Below, piece after piece: positions 17,917 to 25,494 of a stretch of 64,000 nt of DNA. A program made the translations under genes and the position numbers. Numbering within the stretch: the stretch's first letter is position 1; every line of letters begins with the position of its first letter. Origin of the DNA: Bacteroidota bacterium (GTDB lineage: Bacteria > Bacteroidota > Bacteroidia > Cytophagales > Cyclobacteriaceae); contig CANIVF010000001.1 of assembly GCA_947470895.1 (NCBI GenBank), positions 1 through 64,000 of the forward strand, given 5' to 3'. The notes under the pieces are model-generated. The model worked only from the letters and a program-made list of their open reading frames with translations, was not told where the DNA came from and searched no databases.

Positions 17917-18297
17917 ATGGCTACCAAACTTACTGCCGACAATAAATTGAAAAAACTCATTGTAGTAGGCGACCGTGTGTTGATTCGTCCTGCCAAGGAA
18001 TCTGAAAAAACAGAGAGCGGATTATATCTGCCCCCGGGCGTTCAGGAGAAAGAAAAAATTCAAAAGGGATTTGTGATCAAAGTTGGTCCTGGCTATCCAT
18101 TGCCAATGCCTGCCGATGAAGATGATCTGTGGAAGGGAAAAGAGGAGCAAGTAAAATACTTACCACTCCAGGCTCGTGAGGGGGATCTAGCTATTTTTTT
18201 ACAGAAAGGTGCCATCGAAGTGATGTATGAAAATGAGAAGTATTTTATTGTGCCACAGGCTTCCATCCTGATGTTGGAGCGTGAAGAAGATTTGTAA
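17917..18297 (+). CDS. GroES-like co-chaperonin paralogue
   Basis: A 126-residue protein with the GroES fold: VVGDRVLIRPAKESEKTESG near residue 16, LYLPPGVQEKEKIQKGFVIK over the mobile-loop region, and an EKYFIVPQASILML C-terminal strand. It is some 30 residues longer than standard GroES, because of an insert (MPADEDDLWKGKEEQVKYL) before the final strands and an N-terminal extension. No groEL is adjacent, so this looks like a stand-alone paralogue rather than the main co-chaperonin. Its stop shares one base with the start of the next gene (TAATG), implying coupled translation. Confidence 0.8.
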   Translation: MATKLTADNKLKKLIVVGDRVLIRPAKESEKTESGLYLPPGVQEKEKIQKGFVIKVGPGYPLPMPADEDDLWKGKEEQVKYLPLQAREGDLAIFLQKGAIEVMYENEKYFIVPQASILMLEREEDL

Positions 18298-18509
18298 TGG
18301 CGGGCATATCCTTCAATGCACTTCGTGTTGGAAAAAAATATAGACTGGTAAACTATGGAGACACCTATGAGTTTCAGGTGGAGCGCATTTTGGTGAATGA
18401 TGATTTCAAGGTAAAAGATTTACACACCCTCGAACGATTTCTACTGAAAGATGTAGTGAAGTTTGGAACCGGTAAGGATTTTGAAATTAGGGAGATCAAT
18501 CAGGGATAG
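18297..18509 (+). CDS. Small conserved-looking protein
   Basis: A 70-residue soluble protein (MAGISFNALRVGKKYRLVNY…). The alternating pattern and the length suggest an SH3-like small beta-barrel. It overlaps the stop of the GroES-like gene by one base, so the two are almost certainly co-expressed. I do not recognise a named family. A role alongside the GroES-like protein is suggested only by the coupling. Confidence 0.65.
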   Translation: MAGISFNALRVGKKYRLVNYGDTYEFQVERILVNDDFKVKDLHTLERFLLKDVVKFGTGKDFEIREINQG

Positions 18510-18528
18510 TATAAATTCATTACAGATA

Positions 18529-18966
18529 ATGATATTCAAAGCGAACGTTAACAGGATATTAAAACTGGTTACGCTGGTTTTGATTCTCTTTTTAATAGAA
18601 AACTGCAAACCTTCGGAGCATGATCCATTAACTCCTGTGGTTTCTAATCCTGTAATTCCAACTCCTGAACCAGAGCCCATACCATTCACAGCTGTTGAAT
18701 ATTAAGGTGCATTGAAAGTTTCCGGGAACAAGATTGTTGAAAAAGAGGGAACTCCAGTTCAACTTAGAGGTATATCCTTATTCTGGATTCAATGGATTGG
18801 TAAATATTATTCCTTGGAAACTCATACAATGGTTGAAAATGGATTGAAGATGCAACATAGTAAGGGCAGCCATGGCTGTGGAGTAAGGTGGGTATCTTAC
18901 CAACCTGGGTTTAAAAATAAGAAAGGTGAATGTGGTGCATTCACCTTTCTTCAACTCACTAAATAG
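18529..18966 (+). pseudogene. GH5 cellulase-like lipoprotein, decayed remnant
   Basis: From ATG 18529 a hydrophobic leader ends at LFLIENC, followed by a Pro/Glu-rich linker and then VEY-TAA (18703–18705). Past the stop the same frame reads GALKVSGNKIV…TPVQLRGISLFWIQWIGKYY, which is how GH5 endoglucanase domains begin. A frame change near 18825 follows: the next frame reads IQWLKMD-TGA-RCNIVRAAMAVE-TAA-GGYLTN, again GH5-like but with two more stops. The remnant ends within about 40 codons, far short of a full GH5 domain of roughly 300 residues. Several independent lesions make true decay far more likely than a sequencing error. Confidence 0.72.
18919..18951 (+). terminator. Perfect 14-base hairpin at the end of the GH5 remnant
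   Basis: AAGAAAGGTGAATG and its exact complement flank a five-base TGGTG loop. It is followed by CAACTC, not a T-tract, so termination is possible but not certain. It could also be the scar of whatever truncated the GH5 gene. Confidence 0.5.
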
Positions 18967-19301
18967 AGCGCCCGTATGGCAGCTGAATTCAGGAGTTTGT
19001 AATAGCCAAAACTATTAGCCAGAATGGCTCGTTGTATGACCCCAATTTGTAAACCCCGAAAGAATCAAGCTATGTTGAATCAAAGGAAGAATAACCTAAA
19101 CGCACTCTTCACAATCTGCGTCATCATCCAGAAGCACTTATATCATCAAAACCAGCTAATCAGGACCTTTATTTGTTCGAGGTACATTAACCCTCATCCA
19201 TGAATGACCCTCCATAGGCTTTAACTTCCAGCCGTCATCCATTTTTTCGTTCTCACGATTATTTTCAATAAATTTATTGATCTAATAAATTAAACCGCAT
19301 T
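18967..19301. other. Gene-free stretch with traces of decayed coding sequence
   Basis: About 335 bases without an intact gene. On the minus strand, from about 19281 down to a TAG at 19158–19156, one frame reads a protein-like stretch including MDDGWKLKPMEGHSW; after that TAG and a further TAA the same frame gives a Cys-containing acidic end. It may be a remnant of a lost gene. The promoter of the D-threonine-aldolase-like gene must lie near its right end; I do not see a clear consensus. Confidence 0.4.
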
Positions 19302-20525
19302 ATGTCAAATTCACTAAACCGTAGAAATTTTTTGCAGGCCGGAGCCATTGCCGGAGTTGCATCTTTGTTGTCGCCTCTCACCTTGAAGGCCAAGAGTATT
19401 GAAGAAATTACCGACTCTGAAATTGGTAAATCAAAATGGGATCTGGATAGTCCCGCCCTTTGCGTTGATCTGGATAAGATGGAACAAAATATTAAAACGG
19501 TACATACACGATTGAAAGGCACAGGGGTGGGAGTAAGACCTCATGTGAAAACACATAAATGTCCTGCCATTGCAAAAATGCAGGTTGATGCCGGAGCAGT
19601 AGGTGTGTGCGCAGCAAAACTTTCTGAGTCGGAAATCATGCTGGATAACGGCATCAAGAATGTGTTAATGACGGGTGTGAATGTTACTGTTCCGAAGATC
19701 AAGAGGGCAATGGCCCTCCGTAAAAAATACCCTGGGTTCATTCAGGCGATAGACAACCCTCAATATGTTCAGGATATGCAAGATGCGGCCAAAGCTGCCG
19801 GTATTGTTGCTGATGTAGTAGTTGACGTTGATGTAATACAAAGATCGGGTGTAATGCCTGGTGCACCAGCACTTGCTTTGGCTCAGCTGATATCCAAAAT
19901 GCCAAACCTTAAATTTCGTGGTATACTTGCCTATGATGGTGCCGCAAACCACATCCATGGCTTCCAAAAAAGAAAGGTAGAAGTTTTGAAAAATATGGAG
20001 CCCATTGTGAAGACTTATGACATGATGAAGGCAGCCGGATTGAATATGGAGATTTTCAGTGGGGGCAGCACGGGCACGTATGATATGATGCAGGAAGTTT
20101 CTGGGTTTACTGATGTTCAAGTGGGCAGCTATTTGTTTATGGATCGACAGTATATCGAAATTGGGGGTGCAAAAAATGAAAAAGTATTTGATGATTTTGC
20201 ACCTTCACTCACGGTAATGACCACGATTATCAATATGAATTATCCAAAAAAGATCATTACCGATTCCGGTTCAAAAGCGCTTACGTTAAATCAACCACCC
20301 GCTATTGTGATTGGTGAACCTGACTTTGTTTACTCTGCCGGTTCTGATGAGTATGGAACAATCACATTTGATAATGCGAATAAGAGTTACAAAATCGGTG
20401 ATAAACTCGAATTGATCATTCCACATTGCGATCCTGCCGTTAATGAATACGATTTCATGTATGGCACGCGCAAGGATAAGGTAGTCTCTATTTTACCAAT
20501 ACTTGGCAGAGGGAAGTCGCAATAG
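19302..20525 (+). CDS. D-threonine aldolase/D-serine dehydratase-like PLP enzyme with Tat signal
   Basis: A 407-residue protein of the alanine-racemase N-terminal fold. Residues 1–32 look like a Tat signal (LNRRNFLQAGAIAGVASLLS), so it should be folded in the cytoplasm and exported to the periplasm. PALCVDLDKMEQNI begins the barrel and VRPHVKTHK holds the probable Schiff-base Lys83. SGGSTGTYDM is the phosphate-binding loop. The C-terminal beta domain contains HCDPAVNEYD, with the His and Asp typical of the metal site in D-threonine aldolases. Expected chemistry is retro-aldol cleavage or dehydration of D-3-hydroxy amino acids. It is followed by its own strong terminator. Confidence 0.85.
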   Translation: MSNSLNRRNFLQAGAIAGVASLLSPLTLKAKSIEEITDSEIGKSKWDLDSPALCVDLDKMEQNIKTVHTRLKGTGVGVRPHVKTHKCPAIAKMQVDAGAVGVCAAKLSESEIMLDNGIKNVLMTGVNVTVPKIKRAMALRKKYPGFIQAIDNPQYVQDMQDAAKAAGIVADVVVDVDVIQRSGVMPGAPALALAQLISKMPNLKFRGILAYDGAANHIHGFQKRKVEVLKNMEPIVKTYDMMKAAGLNMEIFSGGSTGTYDMMQEVSGFTDVQVGSYLFMDRQYIEIGGAKNEKVFDDFAPSLTVMTTIINMNYPKKIITDSGSKALTLNQPPAIVIGEPDFVYSAGSDEYGTITFDNANKSYKIGDKLELIIPHCDPAVNEYDFMYGTRKDKVVSILPILGRGKSQ

Positions 20526-20546
20526 AGAAAGCAATTATGTTAGTTT

Positions 20547-20586
20547 AAGAAACAGGCCAGGCATCTTTTTGCCTGGCCTGTTTCTT
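20547..20586 (+). terminator. Strong intrinsic terminator
   Basis: A perfect 17-base stem (AAGAAACAGGCCAGGCA and its complement) encloses a six-base loop. It lies 21 bases after the D-threonine-aldolase-like gene and may also serve the converging gene that ends at 20618. Confidence 0.85.
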
Positions 20587-20617
20587 GTTATGCCATGTTA
20601 TTGAAAAGCCGCAATGG

Positions 20618-22219
20618 TTATACAGCAACCTCAAAAGAGGTAGCCGAAGAACGTTTCAAATAGTCTTCATAATCAAAAGGCACATCGCCACCTTCCAGTA
20701 AGCATCCGTCAGGAATAGTAGGGTAAATTTCTTCATAAGTCTTTACCAAATTCATAAATACCCTGCGATATACGTGGGTGCGATTAATTTTATCAGGATG
20801 GTCAATGGCTGATGCGGCCAGTAACTCTACAAAACTTTCTACTGTATGCTTGTGATAATTGGCCACACGCTTGGTTTTATCCTTTACCACCAGCCCTTTC
20901 GTAAAGTATGGATCTTGTGTTGCCACACCCGTAGGGCAGGTGTTTTTGTTACATTCCAGTGCTTGAATGCATCCCAATGCCATCATCATAGCGCGGGCGC
21001 TGTTGCACGTGTCGGCACCAAGAGCCATGGCGCGTACAATGTGGAAGCCGGTGAGAATTTTTCCCGAAGCAATCAGGTTCATTTCTTGTCGAATGCCAAA
21101 ACCTCGTAGGGCATTATCTACGAAAGCGAGTGCATCCAACATAGGCATGCCTACAAAGTTGCTGAACTCTGGTGGTGCAGCACCCGTTCCTCCTTCTCCA
21201 CCATCAATAGTAATAAAATCCGGGTAGGTATTTAGTTGCACCATCGCTTTGCAGATGGAAAGAAATTCACTTTTACGCCCGATACATAATTTGAAACCTA
21301 CCGGTTTGCCACCGGATAATTCGCGCAAGCTTTTGACAAATAAAATCAATTCTGTTGGTGTTGAGAATGCGCTATGGAATGGGGGTGAAAATACAGTGGT
21401 GCCGGGTTCCACCAATCGAATCGCAGCAATTTCGGGGGTATTTTTTTTGGCAGGCAAAATACCACCGTGTCCTGGCTTGGCACCTTGTGAAAGTTTGATT
21501 TCAATCATTTTCACATTGGGCAACATAGCATTTTTTTGAAATGCTTCATCAGAAAAATTTCCGTCTTTGGTGCGCGCGCCAAAATATCCCGTTCCTATTT
21601 GCCAGATGATATCACCGCCTGGTTCAAGATGGTATGGACTCAGCCCACCTTCACCGGTATTGTGTGCAAAGCCGCCTAACTTAGCTCCAGCGTTCAATGC
21701 CAGGATTGCGTTCTGACTCAGTGAGCCAAAACTCATAGCGCTTACATTGAGTACACTCATATCATAGGGATGCTTACAGTCTTTTCCACCAAAGCGCACA
21801 CGCGGATTGTGTTCCATTTTATGAAAATCCCGAGGCACAATTGAATGCGTCATCCACTCATAGCCTTCGGCATACACATCCAGTTGTGTTCCGAATGGTA
21901 CAGTATCAACTTGCTTTTTCGCACGTTGATAAATTACTGAGCGCTCATTGCGATTGATGGGCGCACCATCGGTGTCATTTTCTACAAAGTATTGCTGAAT
22001 TTTTGGTCGCAGATCTTCAAATACATAGCGCAACCGCCCGAGAACCGGAAAATTTCTTCGTATGGATTGTTTCTTTTGAACGATGTCCTGCACACCCATA
22101 AAGACGATGGGAGCAACGATTATAAAAAGCAGTAATACATCCGTCCAGAAATAACTCCATACTAATAGAAGGGCGGTAACAACAACTGAGATAGCAATAA
22201 AAAGCTGACGAGGGGTCAT
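20618..22219 (-). CDS. FMN-binding glutamate-synthase-family protein
   Basis: A 533-residue protein, counted from the ATG at 22219 (MTPRQLFIAISVVV…); a further upstream start would only lengthen the leader. Residues ~5–45 form two membrane segments, so it is anchored. The rest is the FMN/iron-sulphur synthase domain of glutamate synthase without the amidotransferase domain: SAMSFGSLSQNAI, GEGGLSPYH, LSQGAKPGHGGILP, DGGEGGTGAAP and the cluster motif CNKNTCPTGVATQDP. Such short, membrane-tethered forms occur widely; whether they make glutamate from ammonia or act on another substrate is unsettled. It is on the opposite strand to the preceding aldolase-like gene. Confidence 0.88.
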   Translation of the reverse strand: MTPRQLFIAISVVVTALLLVWSYFWTDVLLLFIIVAPIVFMGVQDIVQKKQSIRRNFPVLGRLRYVFEDLRPKIQQYFVENDTDGAPINRNERSVIYQRAKKQVDTVPFGTQLDVYAEGYEWMTHSIVPRDFHKMEHNPRVRFGGKDCKHPYDMSVLNVSAMSFGSLSQNAILALNAGAKLGGFAHNTGEGGLSPYHLEPGGDIIWQIGTGYFGARTKDGNFSDEAFQKNAMLPNVKMIEIKLSQGAKPGHGGILPAKKNTPEIAAIRLVEPGTTVFSPPFHSAFSTPTELILFVKSLRELSGGKPVGFKLCIGRKSEFLSICKAMVQLNTYPDFITIDGGEGGTGAAPPEFSNFVGMPMLDALAFVDNALRGFGIRQEMNLIASGKILTGFHIVRAMALGADTCNSARAMMMALGCIQALECNKNTCPTGVATQDPYFTKGLVVKDKTKRVANYHKHTVESFVELLAASAIDHPDKINRTHVYRRVFMNLVKTYEEIYPTIPDGCLLEGGDVPFDYEDYLKRSSATSFEVAV

Positions 22220-22320
22220 GGTAAAAGTATTTAAATGAATGACTCGATAAATTAACAATTTGGATTGAGCTATTCAAACCGCTTGTTTAAAATGCTATCG
22301 TCCCATTCACAACACAACGG

Positions 22321-22824
22321 TTAAGCCACTTTCATTTGCACAATGCCACGGCTTTTATGAAACTTTACCTCGAAGTGCTTGAGTATAAAATGATTCATAC
22401 GGCTTTCGGCCAGATCGGTATGCCTATTTTCGGGTAAGAATACAGTAAGATCCAACACGGCTTGCAAGAACAATTCATGTTTACAGAAATCATTTGTCCA
22501 TTGTTCAAAGGTCGAGGTCCACTCATTTCTATAGATCTCCTGATGGTCTCGTCCATCCCAGGCAAACTCCAGTTGATTGTCTCCATACTTATAACGATAC
22601 ACAGCTCCAAGATTCTGGTAGAAACTATCGAGTGGTTTAAAGTTTTGGGTTTCAAAATTCCTGATCTGCCGACTAAAGGAATCATCAAGCCCAAGCGGAT
22701 TATGAATACGCTGATAATGTAGCTTTACTTTTTCAAAAAGTTGAGTAAGCAAAGCTTCCTCAAGCCCAAACTGGGCTTCTTCGAGCAGGTAGTTTTTGTC
22801 TAGCGGAAAGAATTTTCGGATCAC
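22321..22824 (-). CDS. Protein of unknown function
   Basis: A 167-residue soluble protein (MIRKFFPLDKNYLLEEAQFG…) with no signal peptide or membrane segment. It has many aromatic and charged residues and a C-terminal basic stretch (HFEVKFHKSRGIVQMKVA). No catalytic motif is visible and I do not recognise the family. The gene stands 101 bases upstream of the FMN protein on the same strand, with its own upstream region toward 23 kb. Codon pattern and clean length make it a credible gene. Confidence 0.6.
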   Translation of the reverse strand: MIRKFFPLDKNYLLEEAQFGLEEALLTQLFEKVKLHYQRIHNPLGLDDSFSRQIRNFETQNFKPLDSFYQNLGAVYRYKYGDNQLEFAWDGRDHQEIYRNEWTSTFEQWTNDFCKHELFLQAVLDLTVFLPENRHTDLAESRMNHFILKHFEVKFHKSRGIVQMKVA

Positions 22825-23073
22825 GCTCAGGCAGTGAGTTTATCAAAATTATAAATAATATTCATGTATTGCTGTTTTTGGCTGTCTTTTGTTGTTCATC
22901 GCTTACTTTAGATAAATGCATGATTTCCGTTTCAACATTCAAAAACCATATGGTGTAATCACTCAACAGCTGACTTGTAATGATGATAAGAATCATCTAT
23001 TCATCCGTGTAATTTCGGCTGCAAATGGTGAAACCGTTTTGTATCTTTAATTAGTTAATTTATCCAAGTGAAT

Positions 23074-23511
23074 ATGAAAAAGAAAATCGGTTTGGGGTTG
23101 CTGGTCGCTTTGGTAGTCATCCAATTCGTTCGCCCTACAAGAAATAGTTCGGCAAGTGAAAGTTTGAATGATATATCAAAATTCTATGACGTGCCTGACG
23201 AGGTGCATGCTGTGTTAAAGAAATCATGCTATGACTGTCACAGTAACAACACGGTATACCCATGGTATACAAATATTCAGCCAGCGGGTTTGTGGCTTCA
23301 AAGTCATGTTAATGATGGAAAGGAAGAACTCAACTTTTCAGAGTTTGGTGCTTATGATCAGAAAAGAGCAAAGCACAAATTTGAGGAAATCGGGGAAGTT
23401 GTTGGTGAAGCAGAGATGCCACTAAGTAGCTATACGCTCATTCACCGTGATGCCAAGCTTACATCGGAGCAATCATCCGCAATAGCGGCCTGGGCTAGTG
23501 CTTTAAAATAA
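23074..23511 (+). CDS. Haem-binding domain protein
   Basis: A 145-residue protein; the ATG at 23074 is preferred over a GTG two codons earlier. Residues 1–20 are a signal or anchor (MKKKIGLGLLVALVVIQFV). KKSCYDCHSNNTVYPWYTNI near residue 48 holds the CxxCH c-type haem site and the surrounding Trp/Tyr pattern of the small haem-binding family seen in Bacteroidota. GEAEMPLSSYTLIHRDAKL later supplies a Met as possible second ligand. It should be periplasmic and may carry electrons or sense haem. It converges with the barrel gene ending at 23522. Confidence 0.85.
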   Translation: MKKKIGLGLLVALVVIQFVRPTRNSSASESLNDISKFYDVPDEVHAVLKKSCYDCHSNNTVYPWYTNIQPAGLWLQSHVNDGKEELNFSEFGAYDQKRAKHKFEEIGEVVGEAEMPLSSYTLIHRDAKLTSEQSSAIAAWASALK

Positions 23512-23521
23512 TGGGACTTGA

Positions 23522-25351
23522 TCAGGGATTGAATACTGTGGAGGGTGCCGTCACCAACCCGGTAGGATATTTTATGCGCAGGTTTACGGTAAACTCGGCA
23601 CGCCACGGGGCAATTCCTACTACCGTTTTGGGATAGTAGTATACTTTTGCTTCCACCGTGTTGAAGATTAGATTTTCGTTTCGCGCTCGTAGGGCTGCAG
23701 CAAAGCCGGAATAAAAATTTTCTTTTTTCATTAGTTGTTGATATTCCTTACCCAGATAGGCTAAATCAATATTCGCTACTGGTGCTAAGTGAAAACCTAG
23801 TACTTTCCAGGAAGTAAACACCACCACCTCATTTCTTAAACGCAGTCTTTTTGAACCCAATAGACTATCGGGCTTGAAACCCCTGATGCCGTTCACGTCA
23901 TTGATGTCAAGACCGCGCTTCAAGGTTGGATTCAGTTGCGATGCAAATTCAATTTCAGCAAAGTGTCTTACTTTACTTTTCTCTATTTCATAAAGCTGGC
24001 TATACCGACTCACGCTGATTTTAGCCAGTGCATCTTGAATCAAATCTTCACTTAAATAGTTTCCAAGTTTTAATCTATACGTATAAAAGGCACCTTTTGC
24101 ATTCACGGTGCTCATCATCACCTCAGCACCGGTGTAGGCTCTCTGCATGCCACGCTCTTTTTCCCATCCGCCTGTGAATGACATTCGATAGCCATACGGA
24201 ATATCCTCAGTACGACCAAACCCCAACACATAGCGCGTCTTATAAAAATTTTGTTTGAAAAAAGACAATTGACCCAACACATCCGATCGATCAGTATAGA
24301 TGATGCTATCGTTGGATGAACGTGCTGCCTCCGGCATTTTACTAAACTCCTGATCGAAGGCACGAAGAGCAACAAAAGTTCGGTTTCTATTTTCGCCATG
24401 TGCTGGTTTATCCTGAAGTTTCTTTAAGCCAAAGGAATAACCCGCCCACATATCTTTAATATCATATTGATAACGAGCAAACACAGATTCTTCTTCTCTG
24501 AAATTATTTGTTGACCAGTTTCGACTTAACTCCAAAGCACCCGTCCACCGTGCAAACGGGTTATAGAGCGGCCTGTCCAAACGAAACAGATATCCATATT
24601 CATTTTCCTCGCCAACACTTCTACCCGTATTGATTTCTGTGTACGCCATTGAAGCATTGATGAAGCTTCCAAACAAATTCGTTTTCTGATAAAGAAATTC
24701 ATATCCAGCTTTAGGTGTACGTTCATAATCGTAAACTCCGGTTACACGCAATTTTTGTCCCATGCCACCGAGGTTTGCTTCTTGTATCCGAAACTGATAC
24801 TCATTGCTGCTGCGAGGTACAACAATAGCACCCAGACTGAATACATCGCGCGTCATGACCAGCAGATCAACAGAGTCACTGTCTTCTGATAATGGCAATA
24901 CAAAAATTCTGGAGTCAAGAATAAATTCAAGATCACGTAAGTAGCGTTCATTATCTGCAAGTCGATAGGGATTTAATGGTTTACCTTCACGGATAAATAA
25001 GTTGTTGCGGATTACCCATGTCTTTGTGTCGTTGTGTAGTCGATTTCCAACTTGTGCTGCGGTGCTTTTAATCCAATGTGAGGTATCTGGTATCGCACGT
25101 TCGAAACCAATTCGATTAATGACAATTTTACGGATGATTTTTCCTTCATAGGGCAAAAACGGCATTTCACTTTTTATGTTAATTAATGAATCAGGCGGTG
25201 TGTGCCGGATCTTATTCATGAGTTGCTGTGTTGACTTTCGGGCTGCGATGGATAGATTTTTCTTTTGACGAATGGTGTCCTGCTGATCTTGTGAAAAAAG
25301 AAAAGACCCATGAAACGAAAAAATCAAAAGTATCATGCCAATGCGCTTCAT
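23522..25351 (-). CDS. Outer-membrane barrel protein with POTRA-like N terminus
   Basis: A 609-residue exported protein. A signal peptide (MKRIGMILLIFSFHGSFLFS) is followed by a ~150-residue region with KIIRKIVINRIGFERA and a FIREGKPLNPYRLADNERYL pattern, as in POTRA domains of the BamA/TamA superfamily. From about residue 190 it alternates as a beta-barrel (QFRIQEANLGGMGQKLRVTG and so on) and ends in a terminal strand with aromatic and hydrophobic residues. A transport or assembly role for outer-membrane or secreted material is likely by family. It follows the M14 peptidase gene, separated from it by a terminator. Confidence 0.75.
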   Translation of the reverse strand: MKRIGMILLIFSFHGSFLFSQDQQDTIRQKKNLSIAARKSTQQLMNKIRHTPPDSLINIKSEMPFLPYEGKIIRKIVINRIGFERAIPDTSHWIKSTAAQVGNRLHNDTKTWVIRNNLFIREGKPLNPYRLADNERYLRDLEFILDSRIFVLPLSEDSDSVDLLVMTRDVFSLGAIVVPRSSNEYQFRIQEANLGGMGQKLRVTGVYDYERTPKAGYEFLYQKTNLFGSFINASMAYTEINTGRSVGEENEYGYLFRLDRPLYNPFARWTGALELSRNWSTNNFREEESVFARYQYDIKDMWAGYSFGLKKLQDKPAHGENRNRTFVALRAFDQEFSKMPEAARSSNDSIIYTDRSDVLGQLSFFKQNFYKTRYVLGFGRTEDIPYGYRMSFTGGWEKERGMQRAYTGAEVMMSTVNAKGAFYTYRLKLGNYLSEDLIQDALAKISVSRYSQLYEIEKSKVRHFAEIEFASQLNPTLKRGLDINDVNGIRGFKPDSLLGSKRLRLRNEVVVFTSWKVLGFHLAPVANIDLAYLGKEYQQLMKKENFYSGFAAALRARNENLIFNTVEAKVYYYPKTVVGIAPWRAEFTVNLRIKYPTGLVTAPSTVFNP

Positions 25352-25441
25352 ACTTTAAAGATATGCGATAAACCTATCAATCTGATTTTTAAAAAACACT
25401 AACCAATGTCATGTAACGAAATAATAGTTATCATAGTAAAA

Positions 25442-25473
25442 AATGGCCTTCTCACCAAGGTAAGAAGGCCATT
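25442..25473 (-). terminator. Intrinsic terminator after the M14 peptidase gene
   Basis: Arms AATGGCCTTCT and AGAAGGCCATT are perfectly complementary around a 10-base loop. On the minus strand the stem is followed by TTTTTT, and it lies 21 bases past the peptidase stop. Confidence 0.8.
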
Positions 25474-25494
25474 ATAAAATGTATTAACAAATAT

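Noticed and set aside
2845-18966. In-frame stops as a sign of a changed genetic code
   Set aside because: TAG, TAA and TGA all end intact genes here (for example TAG ends the aldolase-like gene and TGA ends pnuC), and the inner stops are of all kinds and come with frameshifts.
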